Assembly (NCBI GenBank): GCA_964648005.1 | Contig: CAZYKR010000198.1 | Location: forward strand, 1-8,416 | DNA length: 8,416 nt | DNA from: JAGQTE01 sp964648005 | GTDB taxonomy: Bacteria; Actinomycetota; Acidimicrobiia; Acidimicrobiales; Acidimicrobilacustridaceae | Direction of reading: 5' to 3' | Shown: positions 1-6,068 of the stretch, piece after piece | Layout of the letters: every line of letters starts with the position of its first letter | Position numbering within the stretch: position 1 is the first letter of the stretch | Made by a program: the position numbers and the translations under genes | The notes under the pieces: generated by a model | Seen by the model: the letters and a program-made list of their open reading frames with translations, nothing else | What the model was told of the DNA's origin: nothing | Databases searched by the model: none

Positions 1-318
1 CATCTGCTCGGCGTGCTCAAGTTCGCCGATGCCGACGCGCTCGCCGCTGTCGAGGCCTACGAGCGATCGATCGACCGATCAGCCCGGATCGCCGTGGCGG
101 CGCCCGACGGGCGACGCTGGTCGGTCAGCCGGTGGTGCCCGCACGCCGGTACCGACCTGCGCGAGACCGGCGAGGTGCTCGTGGGCGCCGGGCCGGACGG
201 CGGTGACGTGCTGGTGTGCCTGGCGCACCACTACCGCTTCGACCTCGGGTCCGGCGCGTGCAGCAACGGGCGATGCGCGCCCCTCGAGGTGACCCCGCTC
301 ACCGGGCCGGTGGAGTGA
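1..318 (+). CDS. Rieske [2Fe-2S] domain protein, 3' end only
   Basis: The reading frame is open from the first base of the window, so the gene almost certainly begins upstream; the GTG at 13 is probably internal. The visible 105 residues hold a Rieske-type cluster-binding pattern: CPH with C46 and H48, then CLAH with C73 and H76, followed by YRFDLGSG, matching the family pattern C-x-H ... C-x2-H-x-x-x-F-D. The 24-residue gap between the two halves is longer than usual and holds a Gly/Asp-rich loop. Such domains carry a [2Fe-2S] cluster that passes electrons to a catalytic domain. Because the Rieske part is at the C-terminus, the missing N-terminal part could be catalytic, for example an MBL-fold hydroxylase-like domain, but that is a guess. 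The stop overlaps the start of the next gene (GTGA), so it is probably co-translated with the glycosyltransferases. The Rieske call is firm; the reaction is unknown. Confidence 0.8.
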   Translation, partial: HLLGVLKFADADALAAVEAYERSIDRSARIAVAAPDGRRWSVSRWCPHAGTDLRETGEVLVGAGPDGGDVLVCLAHHYRFDLGSGACSNGRCAPLEVTPLTGPVE

Positions 319-1352
319 CGAGGCCGCTGCGCGTCGGGTTCGTGACGGCCGACGGCGCCAGCCGTGCCTCGAGTCGGGTGCGGGTGCTCCAGTACCTCCC
401 GTTGCTCGATGCCCTCGGCGTGGAGGCGCGCACGGTGGCGTGGGGCACCAGCGCCGGTCGGGCGAGCCGGGTACGTCGTGTGCCGGACATGCTGCGCTTG
501 GCGCGCTGGGCCGACGTCGTCGTGCTGCAGAAGCCCTTCCAGCCGGTGCCCGTGCTGCGCGCCGTCGCTGCTGCGGCGCGGGCCGTCGTCGTGGACGTCG
601 ACGACGCCGTGTGGGAGCCAGCGGGTCAGTCGCGCGACCCGGCGGCCCTGGCGGCGGCGCGGCTGGAGCGGCTCCGGGTGGCCGTTCGGTCGTCGCAGGT
701 CACGATCGCCGGCAGCGCCTGGCTGGCGCAGCGTGTCGGCGAGCTGGTTCCCGGCGCGGCGACGGCGGTGGTGCCGTCCTCGATCGACTTGGCGCGCTAC
801 GACCGGGTCCGCACCCACGTGGATCGACGTCCGGCCCGGGTGGGGTGGATCGGCTCCCCGGTGAACCTGGCCGATCTCGACGTCGCCGCCGACGCGCTCG
901 CGTCGCTCAGCCCCGACCTGGCCCGCGTGGTCGTGATCAGCTCGCGGGCCCCGGCGCTCGACGGCGTCGACGTCGCCTTCGTGCCGTGGGCGCCCGACAC
1001 CGAGCTCGACGCCCTGTGCGATCTCGACATCGGCATCATGCCGCTGCGCGACGACGAGCGGTCACGCGGCAGATGCGGGTACAAGGCGCTCCAGTACCTG
1101 GCGTGCGGGGTGCCGGTCGTCGCCAGTCCGGTGGGCGGCAGCGCCGAGATCCTCGGTGCCGTGCTGTGCGGGAGCTACGCCGCCGACGACGCGGCGTGGG
1201 GCCGGGCGCTGACCGACCTCGCCGGCGATCCGGCGCGGCGGGCGGCAGCGGGCGCGGCGGGCCGCGCCCACGTCGAGGCGCACTACTCCATCCAGGCCAA
1301 CGTCGACGCCCTGGTCGCCCTGCTCGACGCCGCCGCGGGGCGGCGGGTGTGA
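315..1352 (+). CDS. GT4-like glycosyltransferase lacking the EX7E motif
   Basis: A 345-residue GT-B-type glycosyltransferase that would move a sugar from a nucleotide donor onto a glycan or lipid-linked acceptor in the cytoplasm. I chose the GTG at 315 because it overlaps the Rieske stop by 4 bases and the protein then opens with a classical first beta strand (PLRVGFVTADG). An ATG at 216 in the same frame would add 33 Arg/Pro-rich residues that look like out-of-frame translation of the Rieske gene. Landmarks are DVDDAVW at 94-100, typical of one GT4 subgroup, PSSID at 155-159 before the C-terminal lobe, WIGSP at 178-182, and GYKALQYLACGVPVVASPVGG at 255-275. In the last block the two glutamates of EX7E align with G252 and Q260, so the motif is absent, as happens in some GT4 relatives. 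The next gene overlaps its stop by 4 bases. The family is clear; donor and acceptor are not. Confidence 0.88.
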   Translation: MTRPLRVGFVTADGASRASSRVRVLQYLPLLDALGVEARTVAWGTSAGRASRVRRVPDMLRLARWADVVVLQKPFQPVPVLRAVAAAARAVVVDVDDAVWEPAGQSRDPAALAAARLERLRVAVRSSQVTIAGSAWLAQRVGELVPGAATAVVPSSIDLARYDRVRTHVDRRPARVGWIGSPVNLADLDVAADALASLSPDLARVVVISSRAPALDGVDVAFVPWAPDTELDALCDLDIGIMPLRDDERSRGRCGYKALQYLACGVPVVASPVGGSAEILGAVLCGSYAADDAAWGRALTDLAGDPARRAAAGAAGRAHVEAHYSIQANVDALVALLDAAAGRRV

Positions 1353-2470
1353 GCCGCGGCGGCGCCCGAGCAGGCGCCGGCGACCGCCGGCCGCACCTGC
1401 TGTGCGTCTCGCACACGGCCGACGTCGGCGGCGCGCCAACCAGCCTGCTGCTGCTCCTCGAGCACGGGCTCGCCGAGCACGCGCGCACGACGGTGGTGTT
1501 CGGCGCCGATGGCCCGATGGTGGCGCGGTTTCGCGCCCTCGGCGTGGAGCTCGTGCACGTCGACCGCACCTTGTCGCCGCTGCGGCGGCTGGCCGCCGTC
1601 GCCCGGGTCGTGGCGCGCGACCGGCCCGACGTGGTGCTGGCCAACTGCGCCGTGCCCCTCAGCCGGGACGTGGCGGCGACCGCCCGCGCCCTGGGCGTCG
1701 GTGTGGTGTGGATCCAGCGCGAGAGCCCCGACAGCGTGCGCAGCCGCAAGCTGATGCCGTGGATGCGGCGCCTGGCCACCAGCATCGTGGCGGTGTCGGA
1801 GCCGATCCGCGCCGCCTACGGCGATGACGCTCGGGTGGTGTACGTGCCCAACGGGGTGGATGCGAGTCGGTTCACGCCGGAGGTGGCGACCGGCGCGCTG
1901 CGCGCCGAGCTGGAGCTCTCGACGGCGGCGCGCCTGGTTGCCTTCGTCGGGCTGCTGCACGCGTCCAAAGGCATCGACGTGCTGCTCGACCTGCTGCCCG
2001 ACCTGCTCGGCCCTCGCCCGGACGTGCACGTGCTGCTGGTCGGCGACGGCCCGCTGCGGCCGGAGGCGGACGCCCTCGCCCGAGGATCGCTCGCCGGTCG
2101 CCTGCACGTCACCGGCCGGCGCGACGACGTGCCGGCGGTCTTCGCACTGGCGGAGCTGGCCGTGCTGCCGTCGACCGCCGAGGCGTTCCCTCGGGTGGCG
2201 CTGGAGGCGCTGGCGTGCGCCACGCCGATGGTGGCCACCGACGTCGGTGACACCGCAGTGGTGGTGCGCGACGGCGTCACCGGCTGGTGCGTGCCACCGG
2301 GCGACCCCAGTGTCTTCGCGCACGCTGTGGGCGAGGCGCTCGACCTGCCTGCGGCCCAGCTGGCGGCGCTCGGGGCGAACGGGCGCGCCCTGGTGCTCGA
2401 TCGGTTCACGCTCGATCGCACGACGGCCGCCGTGACCGATCTGCTCCGTGCGGCCGCCCGCCGCTGGTGA
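1349..2470 (+). CDS. GT4-family glycosyltransferase with intact EX7E
   Basis: A 373-residue retaining glycosyltransferase of the GT4 type. The GTG at 1349 overlaps the previous stop (GTGA), and a G-rich stretch (about 1337-1347) precedes it. The open frame runs much further upstream, but only as a shadow of the first glycosyltransferase. The N-terminal lobe has the glycine loop DVGGAP (25-30) expected at the acceptor side. The C-terminal lobe begins near PNGVD (167-171), has the donor-phosphate region around GLLHASKG with K207, and GRRDDV near 256-261. The EX7E motif runs from E278 to E286 (EAFPRVALE), followed by TDVGD and DGVTGWCVPPGD. Length and domain order are normal for the family. It likely acts with the preceding enzyme in building one surface polysaccharide or glycolipid; the sugars cannot be read from sequence. 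It is convergent with the kinase-like gene, 48 bases away, and I saw no strong hairpin in that gap. Confidence 0.92.
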   Translation: MSRGGARAGAGDRRPHLLCVSHTADVGGAPTSLLLLLEHGLAEHARTTVVFGADGPMVARFRALGVELVHVDRTLSPLRRLAAVARVVARDRPDVVLANCAVPLSRDVAATARALGVGVVWIQRESPDSVRSRKLMPWMRRLATSIVAVSEPIRAAYGDDARVVYVPNGVDASRFTPEVATGALRAELELSTAARLVAFVGLLHASKGIDVLLDLLPDLLGPRPDVHVLLVGDGPLRPEADALARGSLAGRLHVTGRRDDVPAVFALAELAVLPSTAEAFPRVALEALACATPMVATDVGDTAVVVRDGVTGWCVPPGDPSVFAHAVGEALDLPAAQLAALGANGRALVLDRFTLDRTTAAVTDLLRAAARRW

Positions 2471-2518
2471 CGGCTCAGCGGATCGGACGTCGTGGCATGC
2501 GCCCGTACCGGCGGTCGC

Positions 2519-3772
2519 TCATGGGTGCTCGCCGCGCTCGACGACCGAGCGCACGGTGGCGACGGCATCCGCCAGGTCGTCGACCTCGAGCCGGACGACC
2601 GGCACCGACCCGGCGACGTCGGCCAGCAACGCCAGTCCGGGCGCGCCCCGCTCGGCCAGGTTGAACGAGTTCGCCAGCAGCGCCAGCAGTGCCTCGACGG
2701 GATCACATGCCGCCGGCGCACCTCGGGCCCCCGGCACGTAGGTCGGCAGGACGACGGCGGCGAGGGGCAGCGCGGTGCCGGGCGTCGCGGCGGCGCCGAG
2801 GGTGCGCGGGTCGATCAGGCGCTGGTGGCGGTCCCGCAGGTCGGGGGCACCGTCGTCCACCGTCGCCAGCGCGCCGAGCACGGCGTCTGCGTCGAGCTCG
2901 AGCGCGATCGCCTTCGGGTAGGCGAGGACGGTGCCGTCGTCGGCGAGCCCGACCACCTCGTCGCTCAGGTAGGTGGCGCCGTCGGCGACGAGTGCCGTCA
3001 CGAGGGTCGACTTGCCGGCACCCGGCTCGCCGGCGAGCAGCACCACCCGACCGTCGATGGCCACGGCTGCGGCGTGCAGGGTCACGACGTCGGCTGGATC
3101 GGGGTGTGCCGCCAGGTGGTTGAGCCCGATCACGACCTGGCGGAGGGCGATCGGCCAGTCGACGGCGGTGCGCAGCAGCTTGCCGCCGGTGCGTAGCTCC
3201 ACCCCGCCGGACTCGGCGACGAGCTCGTACCGGCGTTCGACGGCCGTGCCGTCCGGCGCCCGCAGCGGAGCGAGCAGCTCGCCGAGGTAGGCGCTGACCT
3301 CGCGGGACGACGTCGCCAGCCCGACGCCGGTCCGGAGCGCCAGGACCGTCGGGACGGGGTGTGGTGCGGGAGCATCGCCCGGGGGCTCGTCGACCGGGGG
3401 CGACGTGAGCCAGCTGCCCTGCGCCGTCGGCGGCGCCGGTGCAGGCTCCGGGAGGCCGGCACCGGTGACGAGGCCCTCACCGGCGAGCACCTCGAGCATC
3501 GTCGTCACGTCGTCGGCCACGGTGGCGGGCTCGGCGGCGAACGCATCCGACAGCACGGCGACCAGCGCGTCGACTGCCAAGCCGGCCTGGAGGCCCTCCC
3601 ACACCGCCGCCGCGCTCCGGTTGAGGCGATGGGCGCGTCCGCGGCCGGGGTCGTAGAGCACCAGTTCGTCGCCGATCGTCGCCGCCAGCACGCCCGGCGA
3701 GACGCTCAGCCGGCCGGCGGGGGACGGCGGCGCCGGCGCGGGGGTCGGCGGGGGAGCGGAAGGTTCAGCCAT
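2519..3772 (-). CDS. PqqD-like (RRE) domain fused to HPr-kinase-like domain
   Basis: A 417-residue protein starting at the ATG complementary to 3770-3772. Residues 1-20 are Pro/Ala-rich and probably disordered. Residues about 21-104 resemble PqqD, the peptide-binding fold used as a RiPP recognition element: SVSPGVLAATIGDELVLYDP, then HRLNRSAAAVWEGL and a C-terminal winged-helix-like half ending LAGEGLVTG. A Pro-rich linker (107-141) follows. Residues about 142-417 resemble HPr kinase/PEPCK-type P-loop enzymes: LHAAAV (H233), Walker A GEPGAGKST (248-256) and YLSDEVVGL, with D271/E272 at the acidic pair expected in this family. The canonical HprK N-terminal domain is missing, and Walker A ends in T rather than E. 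HprK relatives in peptide clusters phosphorylate peptides, so a PqqD-guided peptide or protein kinase is a reasonable inference. No precursor peptide gene was found nearby. True HPr kinase/phosphorylase activity is unlikely. No Shine-Dalgarno is evident. Confidence 0.85.
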   Translation of the reverse strand: MAEPSAPPPTPAPAPPSPAGRLSVSPGVLAATIGDELVLYDPGRGRAHRLNRSAAAVWEGLQAGLAVDALVAVLSDAFAAEPATVADDVTTMLEVLAGEGLVTGAGLPEPAPAPPTAQGSWLTSPPVDEPPGDAPAPHPVPTVLALRTGVGLATSSREVSAYLGELLAPLRAPDGTAVERRYELVAESGGVELRTGGKLLRTAVDWPIALRQVVIGLNHLAAHPDPADVVTLHAAAVAIDGRVVLLAGEPGAGKSTLVTALVADGATYLSDEVVGLADDGTVLAYPKAIALELDADAVLGALATVDDGAPDLRDRHQRLIDPRTLGAAATPGTALPLAAVVLPTYVPGARGAPAACDPVEALLALLANSFNLAERGAPGLALLADVAGSVPVVRLEVDDLADAVATVRSVVERGEHP

Positions 3773-3987
3773 GGTGCGCAGGGCCGGGGAGGCCGAGGTG
3801 CAGCGTAGGACGCCACACGCGCCTCACCGCGCAATAGGCTGGCGGCGCAGCTCGGTCGGTGTCGATGGCGGCGCGCGGTCGTACCGACGGGGGGGCAGCG
3901 CGCAGCGGTCGGCTCGCAGCCGTGTGGCTCGACCGGTTGGGCGGTGGTGTGCCGGCACTGACGAGTGACGGTACGAGGAGGCGTGAC
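3773..3987. promoter_or_regulatory. Divergent intergenic region (kinase / receiver gene)
   Basis: This 215-base stretch separates two divergently transcribed genes, so both promoters should lie here. Candidates are weak. On the minus strand TACGCT (3807 to 3802) could be a -10 box about 30 bases before the kinase start, without a good -35. On the plus strand TAGGCT (3835-3840) fits TANNNT, also without a -35. A small inverted repeat, GTCGGT at 3855-3860 and ACCGAC at 3883-3888, with CGGTCGTACCG nested around the right arm (3877-3887), could be an operator. A run of seven G follows at 3889-3895. Open frames across the region are Arg/Gly-rich and look non-coding. Confidence 0.35.
3975..3981 (+). 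promoter_or_regulatory. Ribosome binding site, GAGGAGG
   Basis: GAGGAGG complements the 16S rRNA 3' end and sits 6 bases before the ATG at 3988. It is the strongest Shine-Dalgarno in the window. It decides the start of the receiver gene against the far-upstream ATG at 3859. Confidence 0.85.
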
Positions 3988-4758
3988 ATGCGCAAGATCT
4001 TCAGCAAGCACCAGTCGGAGGACCCGTCCGTCCTCGAGCACGAGGTCGAGGTCGTCCAGGCGGTGCGCGCCCACACCACCACGGGCAAGGACATCTTGTT
4101 CGGGACGCCGACCCGCTGCCCACAGTGCGGCGACTTCGGTCTCGTCGATGACGTGGACGCGGCGCAGGGCCGGTGCTCGCTGCACTGCCCGGGCTGCCTG
4201 GCGGAGTGGGTCATCACGCGGCGTGCGCTCAAGGCGGCCGGCCCGATGCAGGTCCAGCCGGTGGTCGACGAGGCATCGGCGGTGCCCGGCGCCGGTGCCG
4301 AGAGCGAATCGGTCGACCTGCCGCCGATCCACGTCCCCGGTCCTCCGCCCGACCTTCGCCTCCTGCTCATCGAGGATGATCCGGCCGACGCGTCGCTGCT
4401 GCGCACGATCCTGGCGCCGTACGCCGCCGAGCGGGTGCGGTTGATCCACGTCACGACCCGCGCAGCCGGCGAGAAGCTGGTCGCCGACCGGGGGCCGTTC
4501 GACGTCGTGCTCATGGACCTCGGGTTGCCCGACAGCGCCGGCGTGAACACCATCACGGCGTGGCGCGCCACGGGGGACATGACGCCGATCGTGGTGTTGT
4601 CGGGCAACGACCTGCCCGACCTCGACTCGCTGACGCGGCGCCTCGGCGCCGCGTCGTTCATCCACAAGCGCGACCTGGTCCAGATCGCCTCCGCCGACGG
4701 TCGTGGCTCCGACCGGCTCGTGGCACAGCTGCGGTCGGTCGCCGCACCCAAGCACTGA
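3988..4758 (+). CDS. Zinc-ribbon plus response-regulator receiver protein
   Basis: A 256-residue protein with two recognisable parts. Residues 44-70 hold a metal-binding-like cluster: CPQC (C44, C47), then C63, H66, C67 and C70, spaced like a zinc ribbon. Residues about 122-233 form a CheY-like receiver. It has the acidic pair in LLIEDD (E129, D130, D131), a phospho-acceptor aspartate D177 in VVLMDLGLPD, the switch S205 in VVLSGND and the conserved lysine K227 in FIHKRD. All key receiver residues are present, so phosphorylation by a histidine kinase is plausible. There is no DNA-binding or enzymatic output domain; the C-terminus ends about 25 residues after the lysine. Output may therefore go through the N-terminal ribbon or a protein partner. 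No histidine kinase is in the window. The next gene starts 2 bases after the stop, so the two are co-transcribed. Domain calls are firm; the target is unknown. Confidence 0.88.
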   Translation: MRKIFSKHQSEDPSVLEHEVEVVQAVRAHTTTGKDILFGTPTRCPQCGDFGLVDDVDAAQGRCSLHCPGCLAEWVITRRALKAAGPMQVQPVVDEASAVPGAGAESESVDLPPIHVPGPPPDLRLLLIEDDPADASLLRTILAPYAAERVRLIHVTTRAAGEKLVADRGPFDVVLMDLGLPDSAGVNTITAWRATGDMTPIVVLSGNDLPDLDSLTRRLGAASFIHKRDLVQIASADGRGSDRLVAQLRSVAAPKH

Positions 4759-4760
4759 CC

Positions 4761-5552
4761 ATGCCCGAGACCTTCGAGGACATCACCTACGAGGTCGACG
4801 ACGGTCTGGCCTGGGTGACGATCGACCGGCCCGATCGCTACAACGCCTTCCGGGCTCGCACCGTCGAAGAGCTCATCGACGCCTTCAAGCAGGCGTGGGC
4901 CGACCCGGCGGTCGGGGTGGTGTGCCTCACCGGCGCCGGCGACAAGGCGTTCTGCACCGGCGGCGATCAGAAGCAACGGGCCGAGACCGGCGACTACGGC
5001 CCGTCGCGGTCCGGCCTGTTCGAGGTCGAGGCGTTGCATCGCGTCATCCGCGAGATCCCCAAACCCGTCATCGCCGCCGTCAACGGCTACGCCATCGGCG
5101 GTGGCCATGTCCTGCACGTGGTGTGCGACATCACCATCGCCGCCGACCACGCCCGCTTCGGGCAGACCGGTCCCAAGGTCGGCTCGTTCGACGCCGGGTT
5201 CGGCACGGCCTACCTGGCTCGCGTCGTCGGCGAGAAGCGGGCGCGCGAGATCTGGATGTTCTGCCGCCAGTACGACGCGGCGCAGGCGCTGGCGTGGGGG
5301 CTGGTGAACGAGGTCGTGCCGCTGTCGGAGCTGCGCGCCACCGTGCGCCGGTGGGCGGACGAGGCGCTGGCGCTGAGCCCGACCGCCCTCGGCTTCCTCA
5401 AGCACTCGTTCAACGCCGACACCGAGTCGATCGCCGGCATCTCCGCCATGGGGTTCGCCGCGCTCGACATGTTCGTCGGCTCCGAGGAGGCGGGTGAGGG
5501 CGTCGAGGCCTTCAACGAGAAGCGACCGCCCGACTTCGGCCGCTTCCGCTGA
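4761..5552 (+). CDS. MenB/BadI-type crotonase-fold CoA enzyme
   Basis: A 263-residue enoyl-CoA hydratase/isomerase superfamily member closest to 1,4-dihydroxy-2-naphthoyl-CoA synthase (MenB) and 2-ketocyclohexanecarboxyl-CoA hydrolase (BadI). The oxyanion-hole segments are AFCTGGDQK (63-71) and NGYAIGGGH (108-116); the GGDQ form is diagnostic of the MenB/BadI branch. GQTGPKVGSFDAGFG (134-148) contains the catalytic-type aspartate D144, and REIWMFCRQYDA (162-173) follows. The middle reads more like MenB, while the end (SPTALGFLKHSFNADT, AGISAMGFAALD, EGVEAFNEKRPPDF) reads more like BadI. It would act on an aromatic or alicyclic acyl-CoA by ring closure or ring cleavage. No other menaquinone or benzoyl-CoA pathway gene is present to choose between them. 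The ATG at 4761 lies 2 bases after the receiver stop with no clear Shine-Dalgarno, so translation is probably coupled. Family very secure, substrate not. Confidence 0.9.
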   Translation: MPETFEDITYEVDDGLAWVTIDRPDRYNAFRARTVEELIDAFKQAWADPAVGVVCLTGAGDKAFCTGGDQKQRAETGDYGPSRSGLFEVEALHRVIREIPKPVIAAVNGYAIGGGHVLHVVCDITIAADHARFGQTGPKVGSFDAGFGTAYLARVVGEKRAREIWMFCRQYDAAQALAWGLVNEVVPLSELRATVRRWADEALALSPTALGFLKHSFNADTESIAGISAMGFAALDMFVGSEEAGEGVEAFNEKRPPDFGRFR

Positions 5553-5560
5553 CCGGGTGC

Positions 5561-5575
5561 CGCGCCACCGGCGCG
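5561..5575. terminator. Candidate bidirectional hairpin terminator
   Basis: CGCGCC at 5561-5566 and GGCGCG at 5570-5575 form a perfect 6-bp GC stem around a 3-base loop, inside the 24-base gap between two convergent stops. There is no T tract on either side. The position suits a shared terminator, but short GC palindromes are common in DNA of this composition. Confidence 0.4.
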
Positions 5576-5576
5576 C

Positions 5577-6068
5577 TCAGCCGGCGGGAACCTCGATCGT
5601 GCCGTTGAAGCTCGGGATGGCGTCGATGCGGTAGGTGAACACGCCTTCGCCGGGCGGCGTCCAGGCCCACCGGTCGCCCGGTTCGATCGTCTGCGTGGCG
5701 ATCGTCGGGTCGGCGGTCGGTGCGCTGATGCCGTTCCACAGCGACACGGTGGACGGCTCGGCACCGATGTTCACGAACGTGACCTCGGTGCCGCTCGCCA
5801 CCGTGACGTAGCCGGGGCAGATGCGTGCCGGCGAGAAGCGCACGGTGGCCTCCTCGGCGGTGAGGATCTCGCCGGGGTACCGGTGCGGGCACTCGCCGAG
5901 CGGGTCGCTGACGCCGGTGCCGTCCGGTGCGGCCGAGCCGGTGGGCGCCGATGCGGCGCTCGACGGCGTACTCGACGATGCACTCGACCCGCCGTCGTCG
6001 GTCGAGCTGCAGGCGCCGGTGCACCCCACCGCGACCAGCGCCGCGGCGAGGACGAGCGGTCGCCTCAC
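5577..6068 (-). CDS. Cupredoxin-like lipoprotein without copper ligands
   Basis: A 163-residue exported protein. The N-terminus is MRRPLVLAAALVAVGC: two arginines, a hydrophobic stretch and a lipobox-like AVGC, giving a probable lipidated C16 (C20 is an alternative). A Ser/Ala/Thr-rich low-complexity linker (about 21-55) should hold the domain off the membrane. Residues about 84-161 have the strand pattern of a small cupredoxin: GYVTVASGTEVTFVN, then IEPGDRWAWTPPGEGVFTYRI and NGTIEV. Set against typical sequences ending Y-x-C-x-x-H-P-S-M-x-G, it reads Y-R-I-D-A-I-P-S-F-N-G, so Cys, His and Met are replaced by I148, I151 and F154. The upstream His is apparently S106. It probably binds no type 1 copper; two cysteines (C60, C84) could form a disulfide. 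The GTG start overlaps the flavodoxin stop by 4 bases (GTGA on the minus strand). The cupredoxin-fold assignment is by eye. Confidence 0.78.
   Translation of the reverse strand: MRRPLVLAAALVAVGCTGACSSTDDGGSSASSSTPSSAASAPTGSAAPDGTGVSDPLGECPHRYPGEILTAEEATVRFSPARICPGYVTVASGTEVTFVNIGAEPSTVSLWNGISAPTADPTIATQTIEPGDRWAWTPPGEGVFTYRIDAIPSFNGTIEVPAG

Noticed and set aside
67..80. Tandem GATC-like repeats (gatcgatcgaccgatc) near the window start.
   Set aside because: They are short and in frame within the Rieske coding region, and encode ordinary residues (RSIDRS).
440..1348. Long upstream extension of the second glycosyltransferase frame.
   Set aside because: It is Arg/Gly-rich shadow sequence across the first glycosyltransferase; the GTG at 1349 gives a normal family length and a GTGA overlap.
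1283..2323. A 346-codon minus-strand open frame opposite the glycosyltransferases.
   Set aside because: Its His/Gln/Gly/Arg-rich composition is that of a shadow frame opposite a genuine GT4 gene.
2471..2518. Possible terminator between the second glycosyltransferase and the kinase.
   Set aside because: Only stems of 3-4 bp around GCATGC could be drawn, with no T tract.
3771..3968. A 65-codon plus-strand frame in the divergent region, considered as a precursor peptide for the PqqD-kinase.
   Set aside because: It is Arg/Gly/Ser-rich like a random frame in GC-rich DNA, has no Shine-Dalgarno, begins over the kinase start codon and lacks a leader/core look.
3859..3987. Longer start (ATG 3859) for the receiver protein.
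   Set aside because: The extra 43 residues are low-complexity and Arg/Gly-rich, and the GAGGAGG site 6 bases before ATG 3988 gives a much better start.
3765..5405. A 546-codon minus-strand open frame opposite the receiver and crotonase genes.
   Set aside because: It is antisense to two clear family members, shows no recognisable domain and has Arg/Ser-rich composition typical of GC-rich shadow frames.
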